From positions 1 to 5,934 of the forward strand of contig CACZPV010000288.1 in NCBI GenBank assembly GCA_902783065.1: a stretch of DNA of 5,934 bases. The letters are read 5' to 3'. Positions 1 to 5,349 of the stretch are shown one piece after another. Under the pieces are notes generated by a model that worked only from the letters and a program-made list of their open reading frames with translations, did not search any database and was not told the origin of the DNA. Both the position numbers and the translations under genes were made by a program. Source of the DNA: an uncultured Ruminococcus sp. GTDB taxonomy: Bacteria > Bacillota > Clostridia > Oscillospirales > Acutalibacteraceae. Position 1 is the first letter of the stretch; the number at the start of each line of letters is the position of its first letter.

Positions 1-89
1 CAGCGTGACGCTGGGCGGCGTGCCGCCGCTGTCAGTTTAATACCCACAGCTAGCCACAGTTTCAACATTATTTCAGTCGTCAGCTTTTA

Positions 90-119
90 TTGATACATAA
101 AAAATTGAATTAATAAAAT
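90..119 (+). promoter_or_regulatory. Possible sigma-A promoter for the three-gene operon
   Basis: TTGATA at 90-95 and TAAAAT at 114-119 each differ at one base from the housekeeping -35 (TTGACA) and -10 (TATAAT) consensus, with an 18 bp spacer. A transcript starting near 126 would carry the 151-188 hairpin in its leader and reach the first start codon at 260. The region is very AT-rich, so a chance match is plausible. The right-hand repeat copy does not keep the TTGATA box. I see no better promoter between 190 and 259. Confidence 0.3.
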
Positions 120-150
120 TAAAGTTTCAGTTTTTTAGGAAAGGGGACTG

Positions 151-188
151 GGGCATAACCCTTTGTTTTTAAACAAAGGGTTATGCCC
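151..188. repeat. Perfect 18 bp stem-loop inside the left repeat
   Basis: GGGCATAACCCTTTGTTT (151-168) pairs perfectly with AAACAAAGGGTTATGCCC (171-188) around a nominal TT loop; in practice the closing T-A pairs would open. CT at 148-149 and AG at 189-190 extend the stem across one bulged G. Neither side is followed by a clean T tract: the plus-strand side continues AGAAAAATGC and the minus-strand side continues AGTCCCCTTTCC. It is therefore not a textbook intrinsic terminator in either direction, although it could still attenuate transcription or protect RNA ends. Confidence 0.85.
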
Positions 189-259
189 AGAAAAATGCAT
201 CTCGGCTACGCTTTTTAGTATATAGGTACGGATTGAAGTATTAGTTTAAGGAGGTTTTT

Positions 260-1246
260 ATGAAAAAAATACTTGTAACAGGAGCCACCGGCTTTCTTGG
301 AAAATATCTTGTACAGCAGCTTCTGAAAGACGGATGCACTGTCTATGCCCTTGGCAGAAATGAAACAGCGGGTAAAGAACTTGAAAAACAAGGCGCTGTT
401 TTTTGCAAGGGCGATTTCACCGATAAAAACACCGTTGCCCCCTATTTTAAAAACATTGACTGCGTGATTCATGCCGGAGCTTTGTCTACTGTATGGGGAA
501 AATGGGAAGATTTCCGGAATATTAACGTAGAAGGTACCGAAAACATCTGTAAACTTTGTATTGAAAATGGTATTGAAAGATTAGTATATATTTCATCTCC
601 AAGTATTTATTCAGGAATGAAAGACCGATTCAATATTAAAGAAAATGATTTTGACGAAAATAATGATCTGAATTATTATATCAGATCCAAAATTCTTGCG
701 GAAAAAATTATTCGTAAATATCACAGCATCGGTCTTTATACTGTTATACTCCGCCCGAGAGGTTTGTTCGGAATCGGAGACACAAGCCTGATTCCCCGTA
801 TTCTTGCAGCAAACGGAAAAATTGGTATTCCTCTTTTCAACGGCGGTAAAAATTATGTTGATATCACCTGCGTGGAAAATGTGGCATATGCCTGCGTTCT
901 GGCATCAAAAGCAGAAAATATCAACGGCGAAGTCTTTAATATTACGAACGGCGAGCCAATGGAATTTCAGAAAATACTGGAAATGTTTCTTGCTGCTGTA
1001 GGAGAAAAACCGAAATATTTAAAACTTCCATTCAGCCCTGTTTACCGAATTGCATGCATTCTTGAAAAAAACTACCGAAAAAAGAATAAACCCGGCGAAC
1101 CGGCTCTGACAAGATATACCGTTTGTACACTGGCATTTTCACAAACACTTGATATCACAAAAGCAATCAGCAAACTCGGATACCAGCCAATCAAAACTCT
1201 TTCGGAAGGAATTACTGACTATGGAAACTGGAAAAAAGAAAATTAA
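260..1246 (+). CDS. NAD(P)-dependent epimerase/dehydratase family protein (extended SDR, OleD/3-beta-HSD-like)
   Basis: This 328-residue protein has the normal length for an extended short-chain dehydrogenase/reductase. The N-terminal Rossmann motif is TGATGFLG (residues 7-14). The second strand ends in ALGRN (30-34), with an Arg where NAD-specific members carry an acidic residue, so NADP(H) is the likelier cofactor. GDF at 51-53 fits the adenine-contact position. ISSPS (111-115) supplies the catalytic Ser region, and YIRSK (140-144) is the YxxxK site with Tyr140 and Lys144. RPRGLFGIGD (165-174) and VDITCVENVA (200-209) are typical of the branch containing 3-beta-hydroxysteroid dehydrogenases and OleD, which reduces 2-alkyl-3-keto acids. 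The substrate here is unknown. The start is set by AAGGAGG at 248-254, five bases before the ATG. It is the first gene of the operon, and its 3' end overlaps the next gene by 26 bp, suggesting translational coupling. The family call is firm; the OleD-like role is inference. Confidence 0.9.
   Translation: MKKILVTGATGFLGKYLVQQLLKDGCTVYALGRNETAGKELEKQGAVFCKGDFTDKNTVAPYFKNIDCVIHAGALSTVWGKWEDFRNINVEGTENICKLCIENGIERLVYISSPSIYSGMKDRFNIKENDFDENNDLNYYIRSKILAEKIIRKYHSIGLYTVILRPRGLFGIGDTSLIPRILAANGKIGIPLFNGGKNYVDITCVENVAYACVLASKAENINGEVFNITNGEPMEFQKILEMFLAAVGEKPKYLKLPFSPVYRIACILEKNYRKKNKPGEPALTRYTVCTLAFSQTLDITKAISKLGYQPIKTLSEGITDYGNWKKEN
1204..1210 (+). promoter_or_regulatory. Ribosome binding site that sets the start of the MBL-fold gene
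   Basis: GGAAGGA lies ten bases before the ATG at 1221, inside the 3' end of the SDR gene. The frame is open further upstream, to an ATG at 1149. That would add 24 residues without family character and a much longer overlap, so 1221 is preferred. Confidence 0.6.
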
Positions 1247-2036
1247 TAAAATAAGATTATATTCCTGCGGATATTGTGTCAACCAGCTTAGTCATGTTTT
1301 CCGGAGTTATCAGAAAGAAATAAGAAAGTTTCCTGCACTTTCCGTTCTGATTGAGCATGATACATATGGAAATATTCTTTATGATACAGGCTATTCACCG
1401 CTGATCTATCAGAATGGTATTGTTTCAAAAATCTATAATACACTTAACCGTACTTACGTGAATGAAAATGATACTATAATCACAAAGCTTAAATATGACA
1501 ATATTGACCCCGGAAGCATCAATACAATTATTCTGTCCCATGCTCATCCCGATCATATTGCCGGACTGGTTTATTTTCAAGATTATGAACTTATCTCAAC
1601 TGCCGGAGTACTTAACAGTCTGCTGACCGGAAATGCCTTTGATCTTGTATTCAAAAACATGGTTCCAAGACAAGGGGTCAACTATCGTGCTGTGAAACCT
1701 TACAGCGGAAGCACGATATTTGACGGATATTTCAAAAAAGTTTATGACATCTTCGGCGATGGATCACTGATAGGTATTGACCTCAGCGGTCATGCTGACG
1801 GTCAGATGGGACTGTGGATACCAGAATATAGTTTACTGCTGGCAGCAGATGCCTGCTGGGGAAAGGATCTGACAAAATGGGTCAGCAAAATGCGTTTTAT
1901 CCCAAAACTTATACAGGACGATTACCGGAAATATGCACAATGTATCAGAACGTTGGAACGGTTTTCACGAAAACATCCGGAAATAAAAATTATTTATTCA
2001 CATGGTGCTGCGGAGGAAAAAACATATGAGCAATAA
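1221..2036 (+). CDS. MBL-fold metallo-hydrolase, lactonase-like
   Basis: This 271-residue metallo-beta-lactamase-fold hydrolase appears to have a complete dinuclear metal site. HAHPDH at residues 107-112 supplies His107, His109, Asp111 and His112. GHADGQ supplies His191, AADACW supplies the bridging Asp210, and YSHG supplies His261. The strand ILYDTGYS (52-59) is the usual early family motif. Length, ligand spacing and lack of a signal peptide resemble cytoplasmic lactone hydrolases of the AiiA type, but nothing visible fixes the substrate; thioester or ester hydrolysis is equally possible. It overlaps the SDR gene by 26 bp and the following adenylating-enzyme gene by 11 bp, so the three are almost certainly co-transcribed. 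I infer that it opens or releases an intermediate made by its neighbours. A self-resistance or signal-quenching role is an alternative. Confidence 0.88.
   Translation: METGKKKINKIRLYSCGYCVNQLSHVFRSYQKEIRKFPALSVLIEHDTYGNILYDTGYSPLIYQNGIVSKIYNTLNRTYVNENDTIITKLKYDNIDPGSINTIILSHAHPDHIAGLVYFQDYELISTAGVLNSLLTGNAFDLVFKNMVPRQGVNYRAVKPYSGSTIFDGYFKKVYDIFGDGSLIGIDLSGHADGQMGLWIPEYSLLLAADACWGKDLTKWVSKMRFIPKLIQDDYRKYAQCIRTLERFSRKHPEIKIIYSHGAAEEKTYEQ
2012..2016 (+). promoter_or_regulatory. Ribosome binding site that sets the start of the adenylate-forming enzyme gene
   Basis: GGAGG lies nine bases before the ATG at 2026. An in-frame ATG at 2002 lies upstream of this site and has no comparable site, so the protein is taken to start MSNKLSIL. 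The site lies in the last codons of the MBL gene, fitting coupled translation. Confidence 0.7.
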
Positions 2037-3339
2037 ACTTTCTATACTCAAATATTATCTGACATTCCGATACCGCCGGTTTCATTCAAGAAAAGAGCTG
2101 ACGGAATTTCAGCAAAAAAAAATACGTTCACATCTTCGCCTTATTACTGAGAAATCTCTTTTTTACCACATATACAGGAATAAAGAATTACAGGATTTTC
2201 CGGTAATTGATAAAAAAATCATGATGGATAATTTTGATATTATCAATACTGTGGGAATAAACAAAGATGATGCAGCGGCTTTTGCCATTGATTCAGAACG
2301 AACGAGATCATTTTCTCCTGAACTGCATAACATAACAGTAGGACTTAGTTCGGGAACCTCTTACAGCCGTGGAATTTTTCTGGTAGAAAACACTGAAAAA
2401 GAAAAATGGGCTGGTTTTGTATTGGCAAAATTTCTAAAAAGAGGAATTGCTGCGAAATATAATGTTGCTTTTTTCATGCGGGCAAACAGCAATCTTTACG
2501 AATCGGTGGGTTCCCGCAATATACATTTTGAATTTTTTGATATATACGCTGATCTATCAGAAAATTTGAAAAAACTTAATAATTTTGATGCCGATATTAT
2601 TGTTGCTCAACCATCTTTGCTTCTGATGATTGCCGAAGAAATTAATCAGGGACGCTTATCTGTTCATCCCGAAACAGTTATCTCCATTGCCGAGGTACTG
2701 GAAAAAGAAGATGAGAAAATTCTCAGGTCAGCTTTCGGGACAGATGTCATTCATCAGGTGTATCAATGTACGGAGGGATGTCTGGCTGCTACCTGCCGTT
2801 ACGGTACACTCCATCTTAATGAAGATATTGTACATATTGAAAAGGAATATCTTGATGATAAAAGATTTATTCCAATTATAACAGACTTTGAACGAACCTC
2901 TCAGCCAATCATTCGTTATCGTTTGAATGATGTATTGGTGGAGAAAAAAAACACCTGTCCATGCGGCTGTGTTTATACAGCTCTGGAAAAAATTGAGGGC
3001 AGAGAGGACGATATATTTGAAATGGAAGGTAATGACGGTCAGATCGTCAAGATCTTCCCTGACTTTATCCGGCGGTGTATTCTATTTTCGGGAGAAATTA
3101 CGGATTACCGTATCCAGCAGATGCCTGACGGTTCAATACAGATTTTTGCCGATATTGACGATGACAGAAAAACAAGGGTACGGGAGGAATTTGAAAAGAT
3201 GTCTATTGACAAAGGATTCCGCCTTCCCCCTATTCGGTTTAATGCTTACTCTTATGACAAAAGCCGTAAGCTGAAGCGAGTGGAAAAAGTAACTTCCCTG
3301 ATCAATTACTCTGATATGTGCCCTGAACTGAATCCGTGA
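2026..3339 (+). CDS. Adenylate-forming enzyme, phenylacetate-CoA ligase / F390 synthetase-related family
   Basis: This 437-residue protein resembles PaaK-type and coenzyme F390 synthetase-related enzymes, which activate a carboxylate as an acyl- or aryl-AMP. The Ser/Gly-rich ATP loop is GLSSGTSYSRG (residues 106-116). YQCTEG (246-251) matches the YxxTE adenine/Mg motif. RYRLNDV (297-303) replaces the usual YRxGD ribose-binding motif, as is typical for this branch. CPCGCVY (311-317) followed by KIEGREDDIF (322-331) is the family's cysteine cluster and hinge. The C-terminal lobe contains KSRKLKRV (412-419), where the catalytic Lys loop is expected. There are no transmembrane segments and no fused carrier domain. 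The gene is last in the operon and ends 466 bp before a convergent gene. As I recall, related enzymes often sit beside a FabH-like ketosynthase and an epimerase-type reductase; no ketosynthase is visible here. The family is fairly sure, while substrate and acceptor are unknown. Confidence 0.85.
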   Translation: MSNKLSILKYYLTFRYRRFHSRKELTEFQQKKIRSHLRLITEKSLFYHIYRNKELQDFPVIDKKIMMDNFDIINTVGINKDDAAAFAIDSERTRSFSPELHNITVGLSSGTSYSRGIFLVENTEKEKWAGFVLAKFLKRGIAAKYNVAFFMRANSNLYESVGSRNIHFEFFDIYADLSENLKKLNNFDADIIVAQPSLLLMIAEEINQGRLSVHPETVISIAEVLEKEDEKILRSAFGTDVIHQVYQCTEGCLAATCRYGTLHLNEDIVHIEKEYLDDKRFIPIITDFERTSQPIIRYRLNDVLVEKKNTCPCGCVYTALEKIEGREDDIFEMEGNDGQIVKIFPDFIRRCILFSGEITDYRIQQMPDGSIQIFADIDDDRKTRVREEFEKMSIDKGFRLPPIRFNAYSYDKSRKLKRVEKVTSLINYSDMCPELNP

Positions 3340-3444
3340 AATCGACTTGATGGAGCATAAAAAGACCTTATGGTTTTATCTTATTCCGGCTGCGGTCGTA
3401 CTGCGCACGCCACCCGGCGAGCCGCCGGAGCCAAACGCATTTTT

Positions 3445-3487
3445 CTGGGGGAAACCCTTTGTTTGAAAACAAAGGGTTATCCCCCAG
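3445..3487. repeat. Near-perfect stem-loop of ~20 bp inside the right repeat
   Basis: CTGGGGGAAACCCTTTGTTT (3445-3464) pairs with 3467-3487, which begins AAACAAAGGG and ends CCCCCAG; there is one bulged base in the middle. It corresponds to the left hairpin at 151-188. The outer GC part differs between the copies while pairing is largely kept, which suggests selection on structure. The flank on the plus side is ACCCCTTTCC, so the typical U-tract of an intrinsic terminator is missing. It may still limit readthrough from the operon, ending about 150 bases after its last stop. Confidence 0.8.
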
Positions 3488-3605
3488 ACCCCTTTCCTAA
3501 AAAAACTGAACTTAAATTTTTATTAATTCAACTTATACTGAACCGAGAAAGTTGACGACTGATGAATTTGCTTTAGTCAATGTGGCATTGGGTATTGGTA
3601 AGGGT

Positions 3606-3620
3606 CCAGCGTCACGCTGG
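3606..3620. repeat. Perfect 15 bp palindrome at the outer edge of the right repeat
   Basis: CCAGCGTCACGCTGG is two 7 bp arms around a central C. The reverse-complement sequence occurs at the left window edge (1-14, first base cut off). It marks the outer border of both repeat copies. It could be a protein-binding site or a small hairpin; nothing in the window decides this. Confidence 0.75.
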
Positions 3621-3657
3621 CAGCGACGGTTGTAAGGGTGTTAAGGAAAAGGGATTG

Positions 3658-3710
3658 TCAAAGGGGAAAACCTTAAGAGGGCAACTCCTTCTTGTGGTTT
3701 TCCTCTTTGA
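3658..3710. repeat. Long hairpin between the convergent units
   Basis: TCAAAGGGGAAAACC (3658-3672) pairs with GGTTTTCCTCTTTGA (3696-3710) over 15 positions with a single G-U wobble. The 23-base loop contains a weaker nested pairing, AAGAGG near 3675-3680 with CCTTCTT at 3687-3693. It lies about 96 bases after the spoIVA stop and 320 bases after the operon stop. Neither side carries a clear T run, so a terminator role for spoIVA is possible but not shown. Confidence 0.65.
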
Positions 3711-3715
3711 AGTGT

Positions 3716-3765
3716 ACCCGGCGAGCCACCGGACGACTGATATAATTGTTTTAGCCTAAATGGGT
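3716..3765 (+). repeat. Core-less partial copy of the repeat
   Basis: ACCCGGCGAGCCACCGGA (3716-3733) matches 3412-3429 with one difference. It is followed immediately by CGACTGAT and a diverged ATTGTTTTAGCC...ATGGG stretch that matches 3554-3590. The ~120 bp that separates these two blocks in the right copy, including the hairpin, is absent here. The copy lies in the same orientation as the right repeat. Confidence 0.55.
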
Positions 3766-3805
3766 GCGGGTGTGCACTTTTTACGTCAGTATTATTTTTA
3801 TCATA

Positions 3806-5284
3806 CTAAAGAATAATGCATATCAAACCGTTACAACCGTCATTTATGATACGTTCAATTGTTTCACGAACCTTATTTCTTGCATCAGCAGGCATACGGT
3901 ACAGCTTATTATGAAGTCCTTCGTTTACAAGTTCGTGCAGGGATTTTCCGAAGATATTTGATTCCCAGATTCTGGATGGGTCTTCCTCAAATTCCTTCAT
4001 CAGATACTCTACCAGTTCTTCCGACTGCTGTTCCGAACCTACAATCGGAGTTATTTCTGTTTTGATCGTTGTTTTCATCATATGAACTGAAGGAGCATTT
4101 GCCCGCAGACGAATACCATATCTGCCGCCTTGCTTTATTATCTCCGGTTCTTCTAGTGTCAGCTCATCCATGGAAGGCATCACTATACCATATCCGGTTT
4201 CGTCAACATCATTATAAGCCTGAATTACACGTTCAAAATCCTTTTTCATTCTTGAAAGCTCCATCATGGCATCAAGCAAACCGCCTTCGTCATTGATTTC
4301 AAGCCCCGTCTTTTCCCCGAGAACTTTATAGAAAAGGGATTCGTTCAATTCAACTTTGATTCTTGCTTTTCCGGTACCGAGATCTGCGGCAGATGTTTAT
4401 GCATTAGTAATATATTCACATCCTCTTATTTTATCAGCAATATCTGCAACCTCTCTGATGCGTTCTGCCGATTGAGCCGCTGACTGAATCGTACCGAATA
4501 CGGCACTGCGAAGCCAATGCTCCTGCTCAAGAGAAGATACCCACTTCGGCATATCCACCTTGATCTCCTTAATCGGAAATTCAAACAAAATACGGGCAAG
4601 TATTCTCTTTATTTCGTTTTCGTCAAGATCCATACAGCTTACAGGCTCAACGGGGACATGATACTTTTCGCTCATTTCCTTTGCTAACTGCAAAGTTTGC
4701 TCTGACTTCGGATCTGTGGCATTAAGGAGAACAATAAATGGTTTATTGATCTCTTTCAGTTCATTTATAACACGTTCTTCGGCTTCAGCATATTCTTCCC
4801 TGTCGATATCGCTGATACTTCCGTCCGTTGTTACTACAAGTCCGATAGTAGAATGATCTGTAATTACCTTTTTTGTACCGATTTCAGCCGCCATATTAAA
4901 TGGAATGGCATCATCAAACCATGGGGTTTTTACCATTCGCGGCGCCTCGTCCTCAATATACCCGATTGCACTCGGAACAATATATCCTACACAATCAATC
5001 ATCCGTACCCGGAAACTTGACACCCCGTCCAGTTTTACCTCTACAGCATCCTCCGGAATGAATTTCGGCTCGGTTGTCATTATGGTTCTGCCCGCTGAGG
5101 ATTGAGGAAGCTCATCGGTAGCACGTTCTTTTCTGGATTCATTTTCAATATTGGGAATCACAAGAGTATCCATAAAACGCTTGATAAAAGTTGATTTACC
5201 TGTCCTGACCGGACCAACGATTCCGAGGTAAATATCTCCCCCCGTTCGTCTTGCAATATCGTTGTATATATTAATGCCTTCCAT
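3806..5284 (-). pseudogene. spoIVA: spoIVA, spore-coat morphogenetic ATPase, interrupted by an in-frame TAA
   Basis: SpoIVA is the ATPase that polymerises on the forespore surface as the basement layer of the spore coat and helps cortex assembly. The start (ATG at 5284-5282) follows GGGAGG with nine bases between. Residues 24-32 (GPVRTGKST) form Walker A with Lys30. TIMTTEPKF (67-75) carries the conserved threonines, and MIDCVGY (95-101) supplies Asp97 of Walker B. Translation stops at codon 296 after CEYITNA. The same frame then continues without further stops, from TSAADLGTG through ETGYGIVMPS and the conserved ERIINDG...IIL end, closing with TAG at 3808-3806. Read through, it is 492 residues. 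The stop separates the ATPase part from the middle and C-terminal regions that Bacillus SpoIVA needs for localisation and polymerisation, so the truncated product should be inactive. A TTG at 4348 could restart translation, but I see no ribosome binding site there. Sequencing error remains possible. Confidence 0.85.
4397..4399 (-). other. In-frame TAA at codon 296 of spoIVA
   Basis: The minus strand reads GCA TAA ACA TCT GCC at this point. In an alignment from memory with Bacillus subtilis SpoIVA, the stop falls at a Gly in the ESAGLAG region, a variable spot just before the conserved ELGQG-like block (here DLGTG). One base change from TAT, TAC, CAA, GAA, AAA, TCA or TTA would create it. TAA ends the SDR, MBL and SipL genes in this window, so reassignment of the codon as sense is unlikely. 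Confidence 0.9.
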
Positions 5285-5349
5285 TATATACTGCCTCCCT
5301 TACACCTGTACCAACTTTTTATATCTGCCTTTAGCAGACTAATTATTCT

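Larger units (their letters stand above)
1..210 (-). repeat. Left copy of a ~200 bp structured intergenic repeat, inverted relative to the copy at 3421-3620
   Basis: This stretch matches the reverse complement of 3421-3620 in the same order of blocks. It begins with a palindromic CAGCGTGACGCTGG block (1-14). A diverged AATACCCA...GCCACA part follows, then TCAGTCGTCA (74-83) and TTGAATTAATAAAA (105-118). Next come TTTTTTAGGAAAGGGG (131-146), a long stem-loop and AAAAATGC (191-198). Similarity fades near 206-210. The first 30 bases also contain a GC-rich hairpin, GGCGGC at 14-19 pairing with GCCGCC at 22-27. The copy starts at the window edge, so it may extend further left. I infer a dispersed repeat family; no open reading frame in it looks real. 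The strand is arbitrary and only marks opposite orientation to the right copy. Confidence 0.75.
3421..3620 (+). repeat. Right copy of the ~200 bp structured intergenic repeat
   Basis: The reverse complement of this stretch aligns with 1-210 in the same block order. Shared blocks, read on the plus strand, are GCATTTTTCTGGG, the CCCTTTGTTT stem, CCCCTTTCCTAAAAAA, TTTTATTAATTCAA, TGACGACTGA and the CCAGCGTCACGCTGG palindrome. Spacing is nearly kept, but the part between TGACGACTGA and the palindrome is diverged and contains small indels. It lies downstream of the last operon gene, so the operon is enclosed by inverted copies. A dispersed intergenic repeat is the simplest explanation. Confidence 0.75.
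3340..3805. other. Gene-free convergent intergenic region built from repeats and hairpins
   Basis: No credible gene lies between the stop of the adenylating-enzyme gene and the stop of spoIVA, which converge here. In order the region holds a GC-rich segment (3392-3429) with CCGGCG/CGCCGG pairing, and the right-hand copy of the repeat (3421-3620) with its hairpin. A perfect 15 bp palindrome ends that copy, then come a second long hairpin (3658-3710) and a core-less repeat remnant (3716-3765). A 61-codon plus-strand frame at 3370-3555 lies inside the repeat and is judged spurious. Transcripts from both sides must end here, but no stem followed by a clean T run is visible. Confidence 0.8.

Noticed and set aside
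215..472. An 85-codon minus-strand frame over the start of the SDR gene
   Set aside because: It is antisense to a clearly coding region with strong Rossmann motifs, and has no family signal of its own.
3370..3555. A 61-codon plus-strand reading frame
   Set aside because: It lies across the repeat and its hairpin. It has no ribosome binding site and encodes a low-complexity Arg/Ala/Lys-rich peptide. It is a repeat-borne false frame.
3400..3740. CRISPR array
   Set aside because: The repeats are inverted, of unequal length and mosaic. There are no regularly spaced identical direct repeats and no cas genes.
4346..4348. TTG as a real start of a separate 180-residue gene
   Set aside because: No ribosome binding site precedes it, and the codons between the TAA and this TTG already match the SpoIVA family (DLGTGKARI). 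The downstream part is the same gene, not an independent one.
4381..4420. Reassigned TAA or a programmed frameshift in spoIVA
   Set aside because: The frame is unchanged on both sides, so no shift is needed. TAA is used as a normal terminator for three other genes in the window. No slippery run lies at the site.
5321..5348. A sporulation sigma-E promoter before spoIVA (GAATAAT, 14 bp, CAGATATA on the minus strand)
   Set aside because: The -35-like part and spacing are acceptable, but the -10 part matches CATACANT poorly. Too weak to annotate.
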